From a virus: 40,393 bases of DNA. The stretch covers positions 1-40,393 of IMG/VR virus record IMGVR_UViG_3300034073_001729. The stretch is one strand, 5' to 3'. Shown piece after piece: positions 7,482 to 16,910 of the stretch. The notes below the pieces were generated by a model, which saw only the letters and a list, made by a program, of their open reading frames with translations, had not been told where the DNA came from and did no database searches. Position 1 is the stretch's first letter; each line of letters begins with the position of its first letter. The position numbers and the translations under genes were made by a program.

Positions 7482-8156
7482 ATGGCGATTGGAGCACCAA
7501 CAATGCTGGCCGGTGGCGGCGGCGCCGCTAGTGCGCCTGCAGGAGCCGGCGGCTTTGGTGGAATGATGGGCACCATGGCTCCCTGGCTGATGGCAGCAGG
7601 CGCCATCCAGGGCGCTATCGGCAGCTACTACAGCGCGAAGTCTCAGCAGTATCAGCTACGGTCCCAGGCGTCGAGCCTGCGGTTCCAGAGCGCGATGTCG
7701 GACATCAATGCCAGAGCGGCCGAGTTCGAGGCGCAGTCGCTGTCGCGCGCCGGCCAGCGGCAGATCGGGCTGTACACGCAGCGCGCCGGTCAGATTCGCG
7801 GAGCAACTCGCGCATCCCTGGCGGCGCGTGGCGGCGTCCTCGGCGAGGGATCGAATGTCGAGCTGCAGGCCTCGCAAGATCTGGCCAAGGAGATCGATGT
7901 CCTGGCGATCAATGCCAACACGGTGCGCGCAGTGGCAGCAGCACGGACGCAGGTCGTCAACCTGCAGAATCAGGCCTTGCTGCAGCGCGTGAGTGCAGAG
8001 GGCGCGGAAGGCTCGGCCAGGACGATCAATCCCTACCTCGCTGCATTCGGAAGCCTGCTCGGCAGCGCATCGACGGTGGCGCCTGTGTTCTACCGTGACA
8101 TGAGCCGTGACAGGCTGATCGCCGCGCAACTTGCACAACGGCCGGGAGGCGGCTGA
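7482..8156 (+). CDS. Internal virion protein, T7 gp14-like
   Basis: Protein of 224 aa. A Gly/Ala-rich hydrophobic N-terminus (about residues 8-50) precedes long helical segments rich in Ala, Gln and Ser. Motifs such as GQIRGATRASLAARGGVLGEGSNVEL are typical of the gp14 family. These proteins leave the head at infection and form a pore in the outer membrane. It is first in a run of three overlapping genes with increasing size, the same order as T7 gp14-gp15-gp16. AAGGAG precedes ATG 7482. Confidence 0.75.
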   Translation: MAIGAPTMLAGGGGAASAPAGAGGFGGMMGTMAPWLMAAGAIQGAIGSYYSAKSQQYQLRSQASSLRFQSAMSDINARAAEFEAQSLSRAGQRQIGLYTQRAGQIRGATRASLAARGGVLGEGSNVELQASQDLAKEIDVLAINANTVRAVAAARTQVVNLQNQALLQRVSAEGAEGSARTINPYLAAFGSLLGSASTVAPVFYRDMSRDRLIAAQLAQRPGGG

Positions 8157-9931
8157 TGGCAACCATCCCAGGAATCCTGCCGACCGTCGAGCCGCAAGGT
8201 GCTGGGCAACCCGGCTTCTCTGCGCCGACCATCGCGCCCGTACAGAACTTCGCCGGACAGCAGATGGAGCAGGTCGGGGAAGGCCTGCTGCGCCTCGGCG
8301 CTGTCGGGCAGCAGCTATCCATTCGCATCCAGAACGACCTGGACGATGCGCGTAGTAAGGAGATCGACACCCAGTTCGCGAGTGTCATCAGCGATTCCCT
8401 GTTCAACCCGGAGACCGGCTACGTTAACCGAGTCGGCAAGGATGCCGTCGATGCCCGCAAGGCGGTGCAGGAGCGCATTGCCAAGGCGCGCCAGGATCTT
8501 GAGGGGTCTCTTGAGAACGATGTCCAGAAGTACATCTTCAAGCAGTACGCTGACCGGCGCATGCTCGCGGCCACGCAGGACATCGACCAGCATGCCGTGC
8601 GACAGTTGCGGCAGTACAACATCAACGAGTCCGAGAACCGCCGTGACAACCTGATGCAGGATGCCGTCACGCATGCCGACAGGTTCCTGGACCCGGCTGA
8701 TCAGAACCAGTTCATGTTCTTCAAGAAGGCCATGATCGCCGAGGTCAAGAACCTCGCATCGCTCAATGGCGTTCCTGAGAACTCCGAGCAGTACAAGGCC
8801 CTGGAGCGCACCGCTACAACCCGGCTGCATACCATGGCCATCTCGAACTTCATTGCCAACGAGAAGCCCGCCTTGGCGCAGTCGTATCTGAAAACGTACT
8901 CAGGTGAGATCGACAAGGCGCAGCTCGATAACATCACTCGCGCGGTCACGCAGGCGAAGACGACGGCCGATGTAAAAGATGAATCGCTGCGGCTGTCGTT
9001 GACGATGAAGGGCACACTAGCCGAGCAGACGGCCGCGCTGAATCGCATGTTTACCGACGGCAAGATCACTGCCGATGTGCGCGATGCCACCTTGCAGCGA
9101 GTCGAGCATGCCGAGCAAGTGCGCCGCTCACAGCGCGCAGAGTACGAGCGCGGCCTGATCGGGCAGGCGCAGCAGTGGCTGATCAATAACCCGATGCGCC
9201 CCTGGACCGACATGCCGACATCATTGCAGGCCGGGCTGCGCAATTCCGGACAACTCGACAACATGCTGTCGTTTGCCAGGAACGGTCGCTACGTCACGCA
9301 GCCGGCGGCGTACCAGGAAGTCATGGGCTTGCCGAACGAAAAGCTAGCGCGCATGAGCGAGTCTGAGTTCGTCGCTAAGTATCGCGGGCGCCTGGATGAC
9401 CAGGATTTGAACACCGGGCTGGCCAAGCTGCGCGCTTCCAAGGGCACTGCCGAACCGAAGCACCTGGAATTGATCAGCAATGCTGACAGGGTAGAACGTG
9501 CTGCGGTAAGCCTGAAAATCCTGCCTGCTGCCGGCAAGCCAAGCGGAACGCAGGCCGAGAACTTTGACAAGTTCCGCATGGATGTCATGAACAGGGTGCG
9601 CGCCTTTGAGACGACGGTGTTGCAAGGCAAGCGGGCTGCTAATGGTGAGGAATTGCAGAAGATCCTTGACACGGTAGCGCTCGACCGCGCTACGGTGCCG
9701 CGCGCCATTCTGTCGGACGTGACGAAGCCCATCTCGCAGATGACGACGGAGGAAATGGCGAAGGCCTACATGACCGTCGATGGCCGGCGCGTTCGGCTGT
9801 CGGACATCTCCACGGAACAGCGACGACTGCTACAGGACGCACTGTTGAAGGCCGGCAAGCCAGCCACTGAAGAGAACATCATCCGCTACTGGTTGAAGAG
9901 CCAGAGACGCGGCGCAACTGGAGCGTATTGA
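8156..9931 (+). CDS. Internal virion protein, T7 gp15-like
   Basis: Protein of 591 aa, almost entirely helical by composition, with recurring charged and Gln-rich stretches and no membrane segment. The start resembles the conserved N-terminus of podovirus core proteins (PAPVQNFAGQQMEQVGEGLLRLG type). In T7-like ejection systems this protein builds the periplasmic tunnel. The gene overlaps its neighbours by one base at each end (TGATG), so the three ejection genes are probably co-translated. Confidence 0.7.
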   Translation: MATIPGILPTVEPQGAGQPGFSAPTIAPVQNFAGQQMEQVGEGLLRLGAVGQQLSIRIQNDLDDARSKEIDTQFASVISDSLFNPETGYVNRVGKDAVDARKAVQERIAKARQDLEGSLENDVQKYIFKQYADRRMLAATQDIDQHAVRQLRQYNINESENRRDNLMQDAVTHADRFLDPADQNQFMFFKKAMIAEVKNLASLNGVPENSEQYKALERTATTRLHTMAISNFIANEKPALAQSYLKTYSGEIDKAQLDNITRAVTQAKTTADVKDESLRLSLTMKGTLAEQTAALNRMFTDGKITADVRDATLQRVEHAEQVRRSQRAEYERGLIGQAQQWLINNPMRPWTDMPTSLQAGLRNSGQLDNMLSFARNGRYVTQPAAYQEVMGLPNEKLARMSESEFVAKYRGRLDDQDLNTGLAKLRASKGTAEPKHLELISNADRVERAAVSLKILPAAGKPSGTQAENFDKFRMDVMNRVRAFETTVLQGKRAANGEELQKILDTVALDRATVPRAILSDVTKPISQMTTEEMAKAYMTVDGRRVRLSDISTEQRRLLQDALLKAGKPATEENIIRYWLKSQRRGATGAY

Positions 9932-12900
9932 TGGAGAACAATCCCTACACGAAGATGATTGAGCAGGACGTCTCCGGGCGCCTGCCGAATCCCTATGTGG
10001 ACATCATTCGTCGGGACATGGAGGCCGAAGACGAGCGCTTGATGACAAGCCTCATGGCCGCATCCAAAAGCGATCCGAACAAGGCTGGCGAAGCGCAACG
10101 GCTGGCGCGTGAACTCGACCTCCCGCCGGATCTGGCTGAACGCAACCTTGATGAAGTGCGGGCCATCGTTCGGCAGCGGGCCATCGAGCGTCAGAACATG
10201 ATGACGCTGAGTCCTGTGCTTCGGGCGCAGATGACCGACCCGAACTTCGCGAAGATCGCCCAGGATCAGATCGACAATCTGTCGCTGACCGAAAAGGTGT
10301 TCAAAGGCCTGCGCGAGATCCCGAAGGATGCCGAGACGGGCTGGGCCAGTGGGCGACTGCAATCGGAACTCGGTCTGCTTGGTGAGCGCGCCATGCGCGG
10401 TGTGGCGACGCCAGACGAGATGAAGCGCATCGGCGCTATCCAGAGCCGTCTGCGGGAACTGCGTGGCACTGGCGGCTTTACAGAGGCATCCACGAAGATC
10501 CTTGGGCAGATGTCCTACACGCTGCCTGATGCCGTGCTCTACGGGCAGTCGATGGCCCTGGGTGCCGGTGCCACTGCGCTGATTGCTGGTCAGCTCGGCC
10601 CGCAGGTAGCAACGCCGGAGGAAATCTTCACCGTTCCCGGCGCGATGATCACCGGCTTCGGTGCCGGCATGGGTGCGCGCTTTGCTGAGCAGTCGGCCAG
10701 GATCGAGGCGGGCCTGCAGTACACGGAGATGATCAACGAGGGCATCGATCCGCAAGTGGCGAAGTACGTCTCAAGCGGCGTCGGTCTGGTCAACGGAACG
10801 CTTGAGGTCATCGGGGCCGGGGCTATTGCCGCACCGTTCAAGAGGCTGCTGAGCAAGAGGGTGACTCAGGAAGTTGCCGCTGCGATGACCAAGCCGACCG
10901 TGGCCATGGCCGTCAAGGAGTTCGGCAAGAGTTACGCGACCGCCATTGGTGTCGAGGTCGGCACGGAGATTCTGCAGGAAATCGCCGGCATCGCTGGTGA
11001 CGAGATCGGCCGCGCGTACAGCAAGCCGGAACTGGAATCGAAGCTGACGACCGAGGAAGGGCGCGCCGAGATCGCACAGCGCATCGTCTCCGTGATGGAA
11101 GAGGTCACGAAGGGCATGGCCGTCCTGGCGCTTCCCGGTGCTGGCCTCAACTTCCGCAGCGACTACCGGCGGGCGCAGGACGCGAAGAAGCAGACTCAGT
11201 TCTTTGTGGAGCTCACCAAGGCAGCGAATGAAAGCGAGGTGCGCAAGCGCAACCCGGACGCCTATCAGGCGTTCATTGCCCAGCAGGCCGACGGCACCGG
11301 GGCCGAGAACATCTACATCGATGCCCGACAGTTCAACCAGACACTGCGGCAGGCTGGCGTCACGGATGAGCAACTGGCCCAGGTTCTGCCGGATGTAGCC
11401 CCGACGCTCGCGCAGGCAGTGCAGTCTGGTGACGACATCGTCATCCCGACTGCCGACTACGCTGCCAGGATTGCCGGCACGGATCTCGGCAACGCGCTGA
11501 TGCAGCATGCCCGCATCGACCCGGATGCGATGAGTGCCGCCGAGGCAGTGCAGTTCCAGGTGAACAAGGACCGCATCCTGGCTGACGCCGAGCGTGTGCT
11601 GCAAGAGAAGATGACGACGGACGAAGCCTTCGTGCAGTCAGCGAAGACGGTCGAGACGCGTTTCCTTGAACAACTGAAGGTGACCGGGCGCTACACCGAC
11701 AAGGTCAACCGGGACAACGCCGCATTCGTCCGCGACTTCGTAGTGACGCAGGCGGCGCAACTGAACATGATGCCGGAGGCGTTCTACGACCGATACATGT
11801 ACCGGGTGCAGGCGTCTGACCAGCCGAGGACGGCGCAGATGTTCGGGCAGGAAGTCGCTCGCGAGGTAGATCGCGACGGCATGCCAATCGCCACGATGGC
11901 CGAGGTCGAGGCGGTGGCCGACATCCCGACGGTCGAGAAGGTGCAGGAAGCAATCAACACGGTCGGCGAAGAGGAGTTCTCACGTCGAGTGCAGACCAAG
12001 ATGCGCAGCCTTGGTGTCGAGATGACGCCGGAGCGCGAGGCCATGGCGACCGAGGCGGTGGCGATCAACATTGTTGCGCTGAATCGGGCGGCGGCTGCGC
12101 CTGAGGCCGGCATACTGCGGCAGGGGGCGCCGACTCGACCGCCATCAGAAGTGCTCGCCGATCTGGAAGCCGCCAAGTTCGTGCCGGACAAGGTTGCGCT
12201 GGCAATGCTTGGTGACTTCCCAGAATACCTGCGCGGCGTCGTGGAATTCATGGTTGAGCAGCGGCAGAAGCTGGTGACCGGCACACTGACCGTGCGCGAT
12301 CTTGCCAAGGCGTATTACATCACCATCGCATCGATGGGCGCTGACGCCATCAACGTCGATACGGTCGAGCGCAAGACCGGCATGAAGATCGACCCGATGT
12401 TCATTAACGAAGGCAAGGTCCGCCCGGAAGAGGCTGCGGCAGCATGGTTGCTGACACCGGAAGGCAAGCAGGCACTTGATGAACTAGAAGCTGGCACGTT
12501 CAACGAAGCACTCTGGGACAAGGGTGCCAATGTGCGCCGCGCATTCGGTGATGATCGATTCGCAACGTTCCGGGCGTTCGATGAAAACGTCAAGGGCATC
12601 AACTTCCGTTCGCTTGATACGTTGCTCACTCAGATCAACGAAGCCGGCAAGGCGCAGGATTTCGCGCAACTGGAAAAGCTGGTCGTGCTGTTGCAAGGCA
12701 TTGGTCGAGGCAAGATTGGCTTCATCAAGCACATGCTCGGCATGGGCGATTCGCCGACCATCGATGCCGTCGAGATCAACTTCTGGATTACGGGCCAGGG
12801 CGATATCGGCAACCTGAAGACCAAGCAGGCCAAACTGGCGCGCGAGGTCAAGGCAGCATCAAGCGACCGCCGCGTGAGTGCCGAGTTGTTCAATCGCATC

Positions 12901-15900
12901 GTTGATCGCTTCGACCGACTGCGGCCAAAGATGCCCGGTGGCAAGGATATCGATCCTGGCGTCTATCAGCACATCATGCATCACTGGTTGTGGGATCGCG
13001 CCAAGGGCATTGAGACCACGCATGCCGGCATGTATGAAGCACTGCGTTTCGCGCAACAAGCACGCGGCGGCTTCGACCCATCTCGCCTGACGACTATCCT
13101 CAATGAGCAGGCAGACGTCTCGACCTTTTTACATGAGACCGCCCACTTCTTCCTGACCGTCTACGCGGATATGGCCACCATGCCGGAGGCCACCGAGCAG
13201 ATGCGCCAGGACATGCAGACCATTCTCGACTGGTTCGGCGTCCCGGATCTCGCGACGTTCAATGCCATGTCACTGGATGAGCAGCGGCAGTACCACGAGC
13301 AGTTTGCCTACAACTTCGAGCTGTACATGTTCGAGGGCAAGGCCCCGAACGTGAAGCTGCAAGGCATGTTTGACAGGTTTGCTGCCTTCCTGCGCCGCAT
13401 CTATCGTTCGATCCGTGACGATCTGAATGCGCTCTACCGCGAGGAAAACGGGCGGGACCTGCCAATCTTGACCGGCGAGGTGCGCGGTGTAATGGATCGC
13501 ATGCTGGCCAGCGAGGACCAGATCAAGCAGGCCGAGGCGGTGCGCAACATGGCGGCGATGTTCCAGACGCAGGAACAGTCAGGCATGGATGACGCCGCCT
13601 GGACCGCCTATCAGCAGATGATGCAGGAAGCGCGTGATGCCTCTGTCACCGACCTGACCAAGGCCAGTCTGCGGCAGATGAAATGGCTGCAGAACGCGCG
13701 CGGCCGGGTGCTGAAGGAACTGCAGGCGCAGGCGAAGACCGAGCGCGACCGTATCCGCGCTGAAGTCGAGAAGGAGGTCGCTGACGAACCCGTGTATCGG
13801 GCGATGCGGTGGCTGCAAAAGGGGGAGGTGACCGACCCTCAGACCGGCGACGAGATCAAGGCCACGGCCGGCTTCCGGCTGAACAAAGCCGCCATCGCCG
13901 AGATGTACCCGGAGACCGCGCTATCCAGGCCGGATCTCACGAAGTTGCGTGGCATGACTGCGGCTGATGGCCTGCATCCCGATGTCGTCGCGGAGATGTT
14001 CGGCTTCCAGAGCGGCGATCAACTGGTGCGATCGCTGATCGATGCCGGCCCGATGAAAGCTGCCGTCGATGCGCGCACCGATCAGCGCATGCTGGCCGAG
14101 AACTCTGAACTGGTGGACCCGGCTGCGATTGAACTTGCCGTCGAGCAGGCACTGCACAACGAGGCCAGGGCGCGATTCGTGGCGGTCGAACTCCGGCACC
14201 TCGCCAAAGCGACCGAGCCGGTGCGCGTCATGATTGCCGCCGCCAAGCTGGCAGCGCAGTCGATGCTGGCCGGCAAGAAGGTCGGCGAGATTCGTCCGCG
14301 AGATCACAGCATCGCCGAGGGCCGTGCTGCCAAGCGCTCTGTCGATGCCATGAAGGCGGGTCGGTCTGCAGAGGCGCAGGAAGCCAAGCAGGCGCAACTG
14401 ATCCAGAACCAGTTAGCAGCGGAAGCCACGCGCATCCGGCAGGAGATTGCCAAGCAACTCGACTACATGCGCCGGGTGACGCGGGACTCCAACCGCAAGC
14501 GCATGGGCGCCGATGCTGCCGACCAGATCGATGCATTGCTGGCCCGCTTTGAACTGCGCCCCGTGACCCTGCGAGAGGCCGCACAGCGCGCTGATTTAGC
14601 GCAGTGGATAGAGTCACAGCGGGAAGCTGGCTACGAGCCTGACATCGCGCCAGAACTGGTCTCGCAGGCCATGCGCGTGGACTACCGGCAACTGACCGTC
14701 CAGCAGTTCGGCGACTTAGTCTCGGCCGTCGAGCAAATCGAAGCGCTGGGTCGCAACGAACAGCGCATGATCACGCAGGCCAAGGAGATCGCCTACACGC
14801 AGGCGCGTGATGAGATCGTGCTGTCGATAAACGAGAATGCGCGCGGCCGCACCGTGCAGGCGCGTACTGCCAGGACGAACGCAGGGCGGGCGGCGCAAAA
14901 GATCAAGGGGTTCTTCTCCGAGCACCTGAAGGCCGCTGCCATTGCTCGCATCCTGGATGGCGGCAAGGACGGCGGGCCGATGTGGACGTACCTCATCTCG
15001 ACCGCGAACGAGCGCGGCAACAATGAGGTAAAGATGCGGGCGCAGGCTACGCAGGATCTCACGCGCATCATGGCGCCGCTGCTCAAGAACCCTGGCATGT
15101 CTGGCAACGGCATGGTCTATCCCAGTGTCGGACGCAACCTCAACGGCGAGAACCGTCTGGTGATCGCGCTGAACTGGGGCAACGAGAGCAACAGGCAGCG
15201 CCTGATGGGCGGGGAGGGATGGACTGCGGATCAGATCACGCCAATCCTGCAGACAATGACAGCCGAGGAGCTGCGCGCTGTCCAGGCTATCTGGGATTAC
15301 TTTGAGACCTATCGCCCGCTTATTGCTGCCAAGGAACGCAGGGTCTACGGCAAAGAACCGCGTTGGATCGATCCGGCACCGTTCGCCATCATGTCTGCTG
15401 ATGGCCAGACCGTCGAGATGCGTGGTGGCTACTACCCGGTGAAGTACGACCCGATGGCATCCGAGCGCGCCGAGGCGTTCGCGGAAGCCGAGGAAGCGCA
15501 GCGCATGTTGCGCGGTGCGTACACCACTGCAACGACCCGGCGGTCGTTTACCAAGGCCCGTGTCGAGGAGGTCGTCGGCAGGCCCCTGCTGTACACGCTC
15601 GACGGCCTGTACAACGGTCTGAACGATGTCATCCACGATCTCAACTGGCATGAATGGCTGATCGACGCCAACAAGCTGCTGCGCTCCGCGTCGATTGATG
15701 CGGCGATCCGCGAACAGTACGGGCCGGAGTTCAAGCGGCAACTGAAGATGTGGGTCGAGGATGTTGCCGTCGGGGAGCGAGGTGCGAATGGTGCCGGCGA
15801 GATGGCACTCGGATGGCTGCGGCAATCTGTCTCTGCCGCCGGCCTGGGCTTCAACGTCATGTCCGCGCTGCAGCAGATCACCGGCTTTTCCAGCAGCATC

Positions 15901-16848
15901 GTGCGCATTGGATATGCAGCAGTCGGGCGCGGCATCCTGAAGACCATCGGCTCACCGGCCGCTACCTTCAAGATGGTGAACGAGAAGAGCAGCTTCATGC
16001 AGGAGCGCAGCCGCACTCAGTTCCGAGAACTGAACGAACTGCGCAACGTCATCCGTGGGCAGAGCAGGGCGGCGCGCATGGTGCAGCTCGGTGCCTACGT
16101 CATGATGATGCGCATGCAGCGCATGGTCGATGTGCCGACCTGGGTTGGCGCGTATGAGCAGGCGGTCGCGAACGGTGCCGCCGATGTCCTGGCGGACGGA
16201 ACCATCGACGACAGCAAGGCCGTCGCCCTGGCGGATCAGACGGTCATCGACTCGCAGGGCAGCGGCATGGTCAAGGATCTGTCGAAGATCGAGCGCGGCG
16301 GGCAGGCGATGAAGCTGTTCACCGTGTTCTACAGCTACATGAACACACAGTTCAACCTGCTGGTCACCTCGACCATGACGGCTCGCTCACGGGGCCGGCT
16401 GGCATCGGACTACCTCATGCTGCTGGTTGCGCCCGTCGTTCTGTCCCTGGCGATCAAGGACGCGGCGGTGCCGAGTGGTGACGACGAGGACGATCTCGAG
16501 AAACTGGCTCGCACCCTGGCGGCAGAGGAACTGTCCTACATGATGGGCATGATGGTTGTCCTGCGGGAGTTCGCCTTCGCCGGCAAGGTTCTGACCGGTG
16601 CGGAAGGCGGCGGCCGTGGCTACTCCGGTCCGGCAGGGCTACGCGCCATCTCGGACATCGGCACCCTGGCGACCCAGGCCTCGCAGGGCGAGTTCGACAC
16701 GGCGTTCCGCAAGGCGGCGATCAACGTGCTCGGGGACTTTACCGGCCTGCCGTCAGCGCAGATCAACCGCACCATCAACGGCATTGATGCCCTCATCGAG
16801 GGCGAGACGCAGAACCCTGCTGCCGTCGTCCTGGGATACCAGCCGTGA
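9931..16848 (+). CDS. Giant internal virion/ejection protein with HExxH motif
   Basis: Protein of 2305 aa from ATG 9931; a TTG at 9928 would add one residue. It occupies the T7 gp16 position of the ejection cassette. Gly/Ala-rich hydrophobic segments lie at about residues 196-260 and 279-365 and near the C-terminus at about 2155-2200, fitting membrane insertion. Around residue 1068 is FLHETAHFFL, with H1068, E1069 and H1072 as an HExxH zincin-like signature seen in large polyvalent phage proteins. No transglycosylase motif was seen. Long coiled-coil regions follow at about residues 1200-1700. It may open the inner membrane and carry an enzymatic domain into the cell. The peptidase activity is inferred. 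Confidence 0.75.
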   Translation: MENNPYTKMIEQDVSGRLPNPYVDIIRRDMEAEDERLMTSLMAASKSDPNKAGEAQRLARELDLPPDLAERNLDEVRAIVRQRAIERQNMMTLSPVLRAQMTDPNFAKIAQDQIDNLSLTEKVFKGLREIPKDAETGWASGRLQSELGLLGERAMRGVATPDEMKRIGAIQSRLRELRGTGGFTEASTKILGQMSYTLPDAVLYGQSMALGAGATALIAGQLGPQVATPEEIFTVPGAMITGFGAGMGARFAEQSARIEAGLQYTEMINEGIDPQVAKYVSSGVGLVNGTLEVIGAGAIAAPFKRLLSKRVTQEVAAAMTKPTVAMAVKEFGKSYATAIGVEVGTEILQEIAGIAGDEIGRAYSKPELESKLTTEEGRAEIAQRIVSVMEEVTKGMAVLALPGAGLNFRSDYRRAQDAKKQTQFFVELTKAANESEVRKRNPDAYQAFIAQQADGTGAENIYIDARQFNQTLRQAGVTDEQLAQVLPDVAPTLAQAVQSGDDIVIPTADYAARIAGTDLGNALMQHARIDPDAMSAAEAVQFQVNKDRILADAERVLQEKMTTDEAFVQSAKTVETRFLEQLKVTGRYTDKVNRDNAAFVRDFVVTQAAQLNMMPEAFYDRYMYRVQASDQPRTAQMFGQEVAREVDRDGMPIATMAEVEAVADIPTVEKVQEAINTVGEEEFSRRVQTKMRSLGVEMTPEREAMATEAVAINIVALNRAAAAPEAGILRQGAPTRPPSEVLADLEAAKFVPDKVALAMLGDFPEYLRGVVEFMVEQRQKLVTGTLTVRDLAKAYYITIASMGADAINVDTVERKTGMKIDPMFINEGKVRPEEAAAAWLLTPEGKQALDELEAGTFNEALWDKGANVRRAFGDDRFATFRAFDENVKGINFRSLDTLLTQINEAGKAQDFAQLEKLVVLLQGIGRGKIGFIKHMLGMGDSPTIDAVEINFWITGQGDIGNLKTKQAKLAREVKAASSDRRVSAELFNRIVDRFDRLRPKMPGGKDIDPGVYQHIMHHWLWDRAKGIETTHAGMYEALRFAQQARGGFDPSRLTTILNEQADVSTFLHETAHFFLTVYADMATMPEATEQMRQDMQTILDWFGVPDLATFNAMSLDEQRQYHEQFAYNFELYMFEGKAPNVKLQGMFDRFAAFLRRIYRSIRDDLNALYREENGRDLPILTGEVRGVMDRMLASEDQIKQAEAVRNMAAMFQTQEQSGMDDAAWTAYQQMMQEARDASVTDLTKASLRQMKWLQNARGRVLKELQAQAKTERDRIRAEVEKEVADEPVYRAMRWLQKGEVTDPQTGDEIKATAGFRLNKAAIAEMYPETALSRPDLTKLRGMTAADGLHPDVVAEMFGFQSGDQLVRSLIDAGPMKAAVDARTDQRMLAENSELVDPAAIELAVEQALHNEARARFVAVELRHLAKATEPVRVMIAAAKLAAQSMLAGKKVGEIRPRDHSIAEGRAAKRSVDAMKAGRSAEAQEAKQAQLIQNQLAAEATRIRQEIAKQLDYMRRVTRDSNRKRMGADAADQIDALLARFELRPVTLREAAQRADLAQWIESQREAGYEPDIAPELVSQAMRVDYRQLTVQQFGDLVSAVEQIEALGRNEQRMITQAKEIAYTQARDEIVLSINENARGRTVQARTARTNAGRAAQKIKGFFSEHLKAAAIARILDGGKDGGPMWTYLISTANERGNNEVKMRAQATQDLTRIMAPLLKNPGMSGNGMVYPSVGRNLNGENRLVIALNWGNESNRQRLMGGEGWTADQITPILQTMTAEELRAVQAIWDYFETYRPLIAAKERRVYGKEPRWIDPAPFAIMSADGQTVEMRGGYYPVKYDPMASERAEAFAEAEEAQRMLRGAYTTATTRRSFTKARVEEVVGRPLLYTLDGLYNGLNDVIHDLNWHEWLIDANKLLRSASIDAAIREQYGPEFKRQLKMWVEDVAVGERGANGAGEMALGWLRQSVSAAGLGFNVMSALQQITGFSSSIVRIGYAAVGRGILKTIGSPAATFKMVNEKSSFMQERSRTQFRELNELRNVIRGQSRAARMVQLGAYVMMMRMQRMVDVPTWVGAYEQAVANGAADVLADGTIDDSKAVALADQTVIDSQGSGMVKDLSKIERGGQAMKLFTVFYSYMNTQFNLLVTSTMTARSRGRLASDYLMLLVAPVVLSLAIKDAAVPSGDDEDDLEKLARTLAAEELSYMMGMMVVLREFAFAGKVLTGAEGGGRGYSGPAGLRAISDIGTLATQASQGEFDTAFRKAAINVLGDFTGLPSAQINRTINGIDALIEGETQNPAAVVLGYQP

Positions 16849-16853
16849 TGGCT

Positions 16854-16886
16854 GGTGCCCGTAACTATTGCGAGATCATCTAGGAT
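16854..16886 (+). promoter_or_regulatory. Candidate late promoter copy 3
   Basis: GGTGCCCGT (16854-16862), 18-nt spacer, TAGGAT (16881-16886), directly after the giant ejection gene and upstream of the tailspike gene. Predicted start of transcription is near 16893, leaving a short leader that contains GGAG ahead of ATG 16911. Confidence 0.5.
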
Positions 16887-16910
16887 GCAGCAACCTCTGG
16901 AGTCGCGTCG

